From Acidobacteriota bacterium (GTDB lineage: Bacteria > Acidobacteriota > Vicinamibacteria > Vicinamibacterales > UBA2999): DNA of 64,000 nucleotides. Positions 60,881 to 64,000 of this stretch are shown here, in pieces. The notes beneath the pieces were generated by a model. The model did no database searches. It was not told the DNA's origin and saw only the letters and a program-made list of their open reading frames with translations. Both the position numbers and the translations under genes were made by a program. How positions within the stretch are numbered: position 1 is the stretch's first letter; every line of letters starts with the position of its first letter. The stretch is taken from assembly GCA_018000455.1 (NCBI GenBank), contig JAGNJW010000001.1, positions 124,001 to 188,000 on the forward strand, written 5' to 3'.

Positions 60881-61861
60881 ATGCAAATCGGCATGGTCGG
60901 TCTTGGACGAATGGGCGCCAACATGGTGCGCCGCCTGATGCGCGGCCACCATCAGGCCGTGGCGTTCGACCTCAATCCCGAGCGGGCGCGCGAACTGGCG
61001 ACCGAGGGCGCCACGCCGGCCTTCTCGCTCGACGAGCTCATCGCCACCCTGCAGGCGCCGCGAACCGTGTGGCTGATGGTACCGGCCGGCGAGCCGACCG
61101 AGCAGATGGTCATGGCGGTGGCCGACCGCCTCAGCCCGGGCGACGCGGTCATCGACGGCGGCAACTCCAACTTCAAGGACGACGTCCGGCGGGCGGCTGC
61201 GCTCGAGGTGCGCGGCATCGACTACGTGGACGTTGGCACGAGCGGCGGCCTCTGGGGCCTCGATCGCGGCTACAGCTTGATGATCGGCGGCGCGCCCGAC
61301 GTGGTCGGTCGCCTCGATCCGCTCTTCCGCACGCTGGCGCCCGGTCACGACGACACGCCCCCCACGCCCGGACGCGCCGGCGGCGGCCCGGCGGAGCAGG
61401 GCTACCTGCACTGCGGACCGGCGGGTGCGGGACACTTCGTGAAGATGGTGCACAACGGCATCGAGTACGGCCTGATGCAGGCCTACGCCGAGGGCTTCGA
61501 CATCATGCGTCACGCCGGCGACGAGCACCTGCCGGCCGGCCAACGCTACGACCTCAACCTGGCCGACATCGCCGAGGTCTGGCGCCACGGCAGCGTCGTC
61601 GGCTCCTGGCTGCTCGATCTGACGGCGAGCGCCTTAGCCGAGGATCCGGCGCTGGCGGCCTTCACCGGTCACGTGCAGGACTCGGGCGAGGGACGGTGGA
61701 CGATTGAAGCGGCCATCGCCGAAGCGGTGCCGGTCGAAGTGCTGGCCTCGGCGCTCTTCGCACGCTTCCGCAGTCGCCAGGACCACACGTTTGCCGAGAA
61801 GGTGCTGTCGGCCATGCGCTTCAAGTTCGGCGGGCACGTCGAGCGAGCGGCAGGCGGCTAG
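60881..61861 (+). CDS. gnd: 6-phosphogluconate dehydrogenase, short (GndA/YqeC-like) type
   Basis: 326 residues, the short class (about 300) not the 470-residue class. NAD(P) motif GLGRMG (7-12), [26 protein letters not shown] and catalytic Lys in [18 protein letters not shown]. Converts 6-phosphogluconate to ribulose-5-phosphate with CO2 release. Adjacent Rossmann sequence ends in D-L-N (after [11 protein letters not shown]), suggesting NAD preference. It follows tkt by two bases and precedes zwf by 21, so the three form a pentose phosphate operon. Confidence 0.94.
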   Translation: MQIGMVGLGRMGANMVRRLMRGHHQAVAFDLNPERARELATEGATPAFSLDELIATLQAPRTVWLMVPAGEPTEQMVMAVADRLSPGDAVIDGGNSNFKDDVRRAAALEVRGIDYVDVGTSGGLWGLDRGYSLMIGGAPDVVGRLDPLFRTLAPGHDDTPPTPGRAGGGPAEQGYLHCGPAGAGHFVKMVHNGIEYGLMQAYAEGFDIMRHAGDEHLPAGQRYDLNLADIAEVWRHGSVVGSWLLDLTASALAEDPALAAFTGHVQDSGEGRWTIEAAIAEAVPVEVLASALFARFRSRQDHTFAEKVLSAMRFKFGGHVERAAGG

Positions 61862-61882
61862 GCGCCAGGGCGAGGGCACATC

Positions 61883-63430
61883 ATGGCCATGACGGCAACG
61901 GCATCCGCGACCGAGGAGATATCGGCCCCTAACGGCGCCCACAAGCCCCGCGTGGCGGATCCATGCGCCGTGGTGCTCTTTGGTGCCAGCGGCGACCTGG
62001 CCATGCGCAAGCTGCTGCCGGCCATCTACAACCTGAAGTCCGACGGACTACTGAGCGACCACTTCACGCTCGTGGGCGTCGGACGCGATCCGATGGCACG
62101 CGAGCAGTATCAGGAGAAGGTGCGCCGCGACCTCGAACGCTTCGGGCCGCAGCCCGTCGACCGCGAGCGGATGACCTGGATCGCCGACCGCGCCACCTAC
62201 ATCACCGGCGCCTACGACAGCGAGACGACCTACCGTCAGCTCAGCGACACACTACTCGGCGGCGACGGCCCCAGGAGCGTGCTGTTCTACCTGGCGACGC
62301 CGCCCAGCCTGTTCGAGCCAATCATCGAACGCCTCGGCTCGGTCGGACTGGCCGACGAAGCGTTCGGCGCGTGGCGGCGGGTCATCATCGAGAAGCCGTT
62401 CGGGCGGGATCTCGAAACGGCACGCGAACTGAACCACAACATTCTGTCGGTGCTGCGCGAGTCCCAGGTCTACCGCATCGACCACTACCTGGGCAAAGAG
62501 ACCGTGCAGAACATCATGGCGCTCAGATTCGGCAACGGCATCTTCGAGCCGCTCTGGAATCGCAGCTACATCAACCACGTGCAGATCACGGTCGCCGAAA
62601 CCGTCGGTGTCGAACAGCGCGGCGGCTACTACGACACGTCTGGCGCGCTGCGCGACATGGTGCAGAACCACCTCTTCCAGTTGCTGGCCGTCACGACGAT
62701 GGAGCCGCCATCGTCGTTCCAGGCCGAGCCCGTGCGTGACGAGCGCCTCAAGGTGCTCGAGGCCGTGCGGCCGTACACCGCGGAATCAGCCGCGCGTGAC
62801 GTCGTGCGAGGCCAATACGGCGCCGGCGAGAACGGCGCCCGCCAGGTGCCCGGCTATCTGGCCGAACCGAAAGTGGCGCCCGACTCCGAGACCGAGAGCT
62901 ACGTGGCGCTCAAGGTGCTCATCGACAACTGGCGCTGGGCCGAGGTGCCGTTCTACTTGCGCACTGGCAAGCGGATGCCCACGCGCGTCACCGAGATTGC
63001 GGTGCAGTTCAAAGGGGCGCCGCACGCGCTCTTCCGCGAGACGCAGATCGACCGCATGCACCCCAACTGGCTGGTGCTGCGCATCCAGCCGAAGGAGGGC
63101 ATCTCGTTGCAGTTCGAAGCCAAGGTGCCCGGGCCGCGCGTGCGGCTGGATACGGTCAAGATGGACTTCTCGTACGCCGACTACTTCGGCCAGTCGCCCA
63201 ACACCGGCTACGAAACCTTGCTCTACGACTGCATGATCGGCGATGCCACGCTCTTCCACCGGGCCGACGTCGTCGAGACCGGGTGGGACATCGTGAAGCC
63301 GCTGCAGGACTCCTGGCAGGAGACCGCCGCGGCGCCGGTCGAGTCGTACGCAGCCGGCTCGTGGGGGCCGGCTGGCGCAGATACCCTGCTCCGCCGCGAT
63401 GGACGGGCCTGGCGCGAGCCGGTCGCGTGA
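61883..63430 (+). CDS. zwf: Glucose-6-phosphate 1-dehydrogenase
   Basis: 515 residues. Cofactor motif [10 protein letters not shown] (34-43), active-site RIDHYLGKE (198-206) with catalytic His201-type residue, and the [14 protein letters not shown] and [11 protein letters not shown] motifs. First step of the oxidative pentose phosphate pathway. It follows gnd by 21 bases and overlaps the glucosidase gene by 4 bases (GTGA). The first 25 residues are a low-complexity extension. Confidence 0.97.
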   Translation: MAMTATASATEEISAPNGAHKPRVADPCAVVLFGASGDLAMRKLLPAIYNLKSDGLLSDHFTLVGVGRDPMAREQYQEKVRRDLERFGPQPVDRERMTWIADRATYITGAYDSETTYRQLSDTLLGGDGPRSVLFYLATPPSLFEPIIERLGSVGLADEAFGAWRRVIIEKPFGRDLETARELNHNILSVLRESQVYRIDHYLGKETVQNIMALRFGNGIFEPLWNRSYINHVQITVAETVGVEQRGGYYDTSGALRDMVQNHLFQLLAVTTMEPPSSFQAEPVRDERLKVLEAVRPYTAESAARDVVRGQYGAGENGARQVPGYLAEPKVAPDSETESYVALKVLIDNWRWAEVPFYLRTGKRMPTRVTEIAVQFKGAPHALFRETQIDRMHPNWLVLRIQPKEGISLQFEAKVPGPRVRLDTVKMDFSYADYFGQSPNTGYETLLYDCMIGDATLFHRADVVETGWDIVKPLQDSWQETAAAPVESYAAGSWGPAGADTLLRRDGRAWREPVA

Positions 63431-64000
63431 GGCGCACCGCTGTGACGGCCAGCACGATGAGCGCCTCTGCCACGGCCACAGCGACGACCGCCGAGCACGA
63501 ACGCCTCGACCAGCAGCATGCGCGCAGCGCCCACTGGAGCCGCTGGGGCCCGTACCTGAGCGAGCGCGCGTGGGGCACGGTGCGCGAGGACTACAGCAGC
63601 GACGGCACGGCGTGGGAGTACTTCCCGCACGACCACGCCCGCTCGCGTGCCTATCGATGGAATGAGGACGGGCTCGGCGGCATCTGCGATCGGCATCAGC
63701 GCATCTGTTTCGGTCTGGCGCTGTGGAACGAGCGGGATCCGTTTCTCAAGGAGCGTCTCTACGGGTTGACGGGCAACCAGGGCAATCACGGCGAAGACGT
63801 CAAGGAGCAGTACTTCTATCTCGACTGCACGCCGACGCACTCGTACATGAAATGGCTCTACAAGTACCCGCAGGCCGCCTTCCCCTACGACGTGCTGCTC
63901 GATGAGAACCGGCGGCGGGGCCGCGGCGAGCCAGAATTCGAGCTGATGGACACCGGCATCTTCGACCTCGACCGCTACTTCGACGTGTTCGTGGAGTACG
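63427..64000 (+). CDS. GH63-type glucosidase (partial, runs off window)
   Basis: The first 191 residues (GTG 63427; 63442 GTG and 63457 ATG are alternatives) of a longer protein. [59 protein letters not shown] and [17 protein letters not shown] are diagnostic of the large bacterial glucosidases annotated as GH63 (about 880 residues, alpha/alpha toroid with mannosylglycerate- or glucosylglycerate-type substrates in some relatives). The catalytic residues lie beyond the window. The 4-base overlap with zwf couples sugar release to its oxidation. Confidence 0.9.
   Translation, partial: MRRTAVTASTMSASATATATTAEHERLDQQHARSAHWSRWGPYLSERAWGTVREDYSSDGTAWEYFPHDHARSRAYRWNEDGLGGICDRHQRICFGLALWNERDPFLKERLYGLTGNQGNHGEDVKEQYFYLDCTPTHSYMKWLYKYPQAAFPYDVLLDENRRRGRGEPEFELMDTGIFDLDRYFDVFVEY

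Noticed and set aside
1-64000. tRNA, rRNA, CRISPR, transposase or integrase genes
   Set aside because: I looked for their hallmarks (CCA-arm hairpins, repeat-spacer series, DDE or tyrosine recombinase motifs, terminal inverted repeats) and found none.

Overview
The window is about two-thirds G+C and comes from a bacterial chromosome. Gene content points to a soil Acidobacteriota, most likely class Vicinamibacteria (relatives of Luteitalea): a TonB-dependent receptor with an N-terminal carboxypeptidase-regulatory-like domain, two exported PQQ-type quinoproteins, a GH63-type glucosidase beside oxidative pentose-phosphate genes, a histone H1-like protein and many small secreted proteins of unknown role. 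The placement is inferred; no rRNA or tRNA is present. I see no insertion sequence, prophage, CRISPR array or plasmid function. The window cuts through a gene at each end.

Layout. 1-11570: two divergent polytopic membrane proteins of glycosyltransferase type, a truncated methyltransferase, a PLP decarboxylase, arylamine N-acetyltransferase, a NfeD-protease/slipin pair, an H1-like DNA-binding protein, a dynamin-like GTPase, a membrane protein, an SDR oxidoreductase and an outer-membrane protein. 11583-23302: an aromatic catabolic island. On the minus strand are a DapA-like aldolase, an HpaG-type decarboxylase/isomerase, HpaR and an MBL-fold protein. On the plus strand is a tightly coupled operon of hpaF, hpaE, a second aldehyde dehydrogenase, an aminotransferase, a ThDP decarboxylase-like enzyme, an HD protein, a P-loop protein and an hpaD-type dioxygenase. 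A 22-bp near-palindrome between the two arms is a good HpaR operator candidate. Together the genes could take tyrosine through 4-hydroxyphenylpyruvate, 4-hydroxyphenylacetaldehyde and homoprotocatechuate to central metabolism. The 4-hydroxyphenylacetate 3-hydroxylase (HpaBC), hydratase (HpaH) and classical aldolase (HpaI) are not in the window. Just downstream lies the wreck of a salicylyl-CoA 5-hydroxylase-type gene.

23894-41563: a TPR protein, a metallopeptidase/ATP-grasp pair, a DASS transporter and MscS channel, small secreted proteins, a DUF2914 protein and serine hydrolase, another TPR protein, a Tat-exported alanine racemase-like enzyme and an orphan MlaF-like ATPase. 39689-48127 (minus): two quinoproteins, a large TonB-dependent receptor and an exported amidohydrolase, which look like a scavenging module. 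48549-57069: a universal stress protein, a ZIP transporter, an SGNH hydrolase, small membrane and secreted proteins, an FkbM methyltransferase, a frameshifted secreted-protein gene, a coiled-coil protein and gamma-glutamyltranspeptidase. 57261-64000: a conserved 464-residue protein of unknown function, divergent from a transketolase / 6-phosphogluconate dehydrogenase / glucose-6-phosphate dehydrogenase / GH63 operon that runs off the end.
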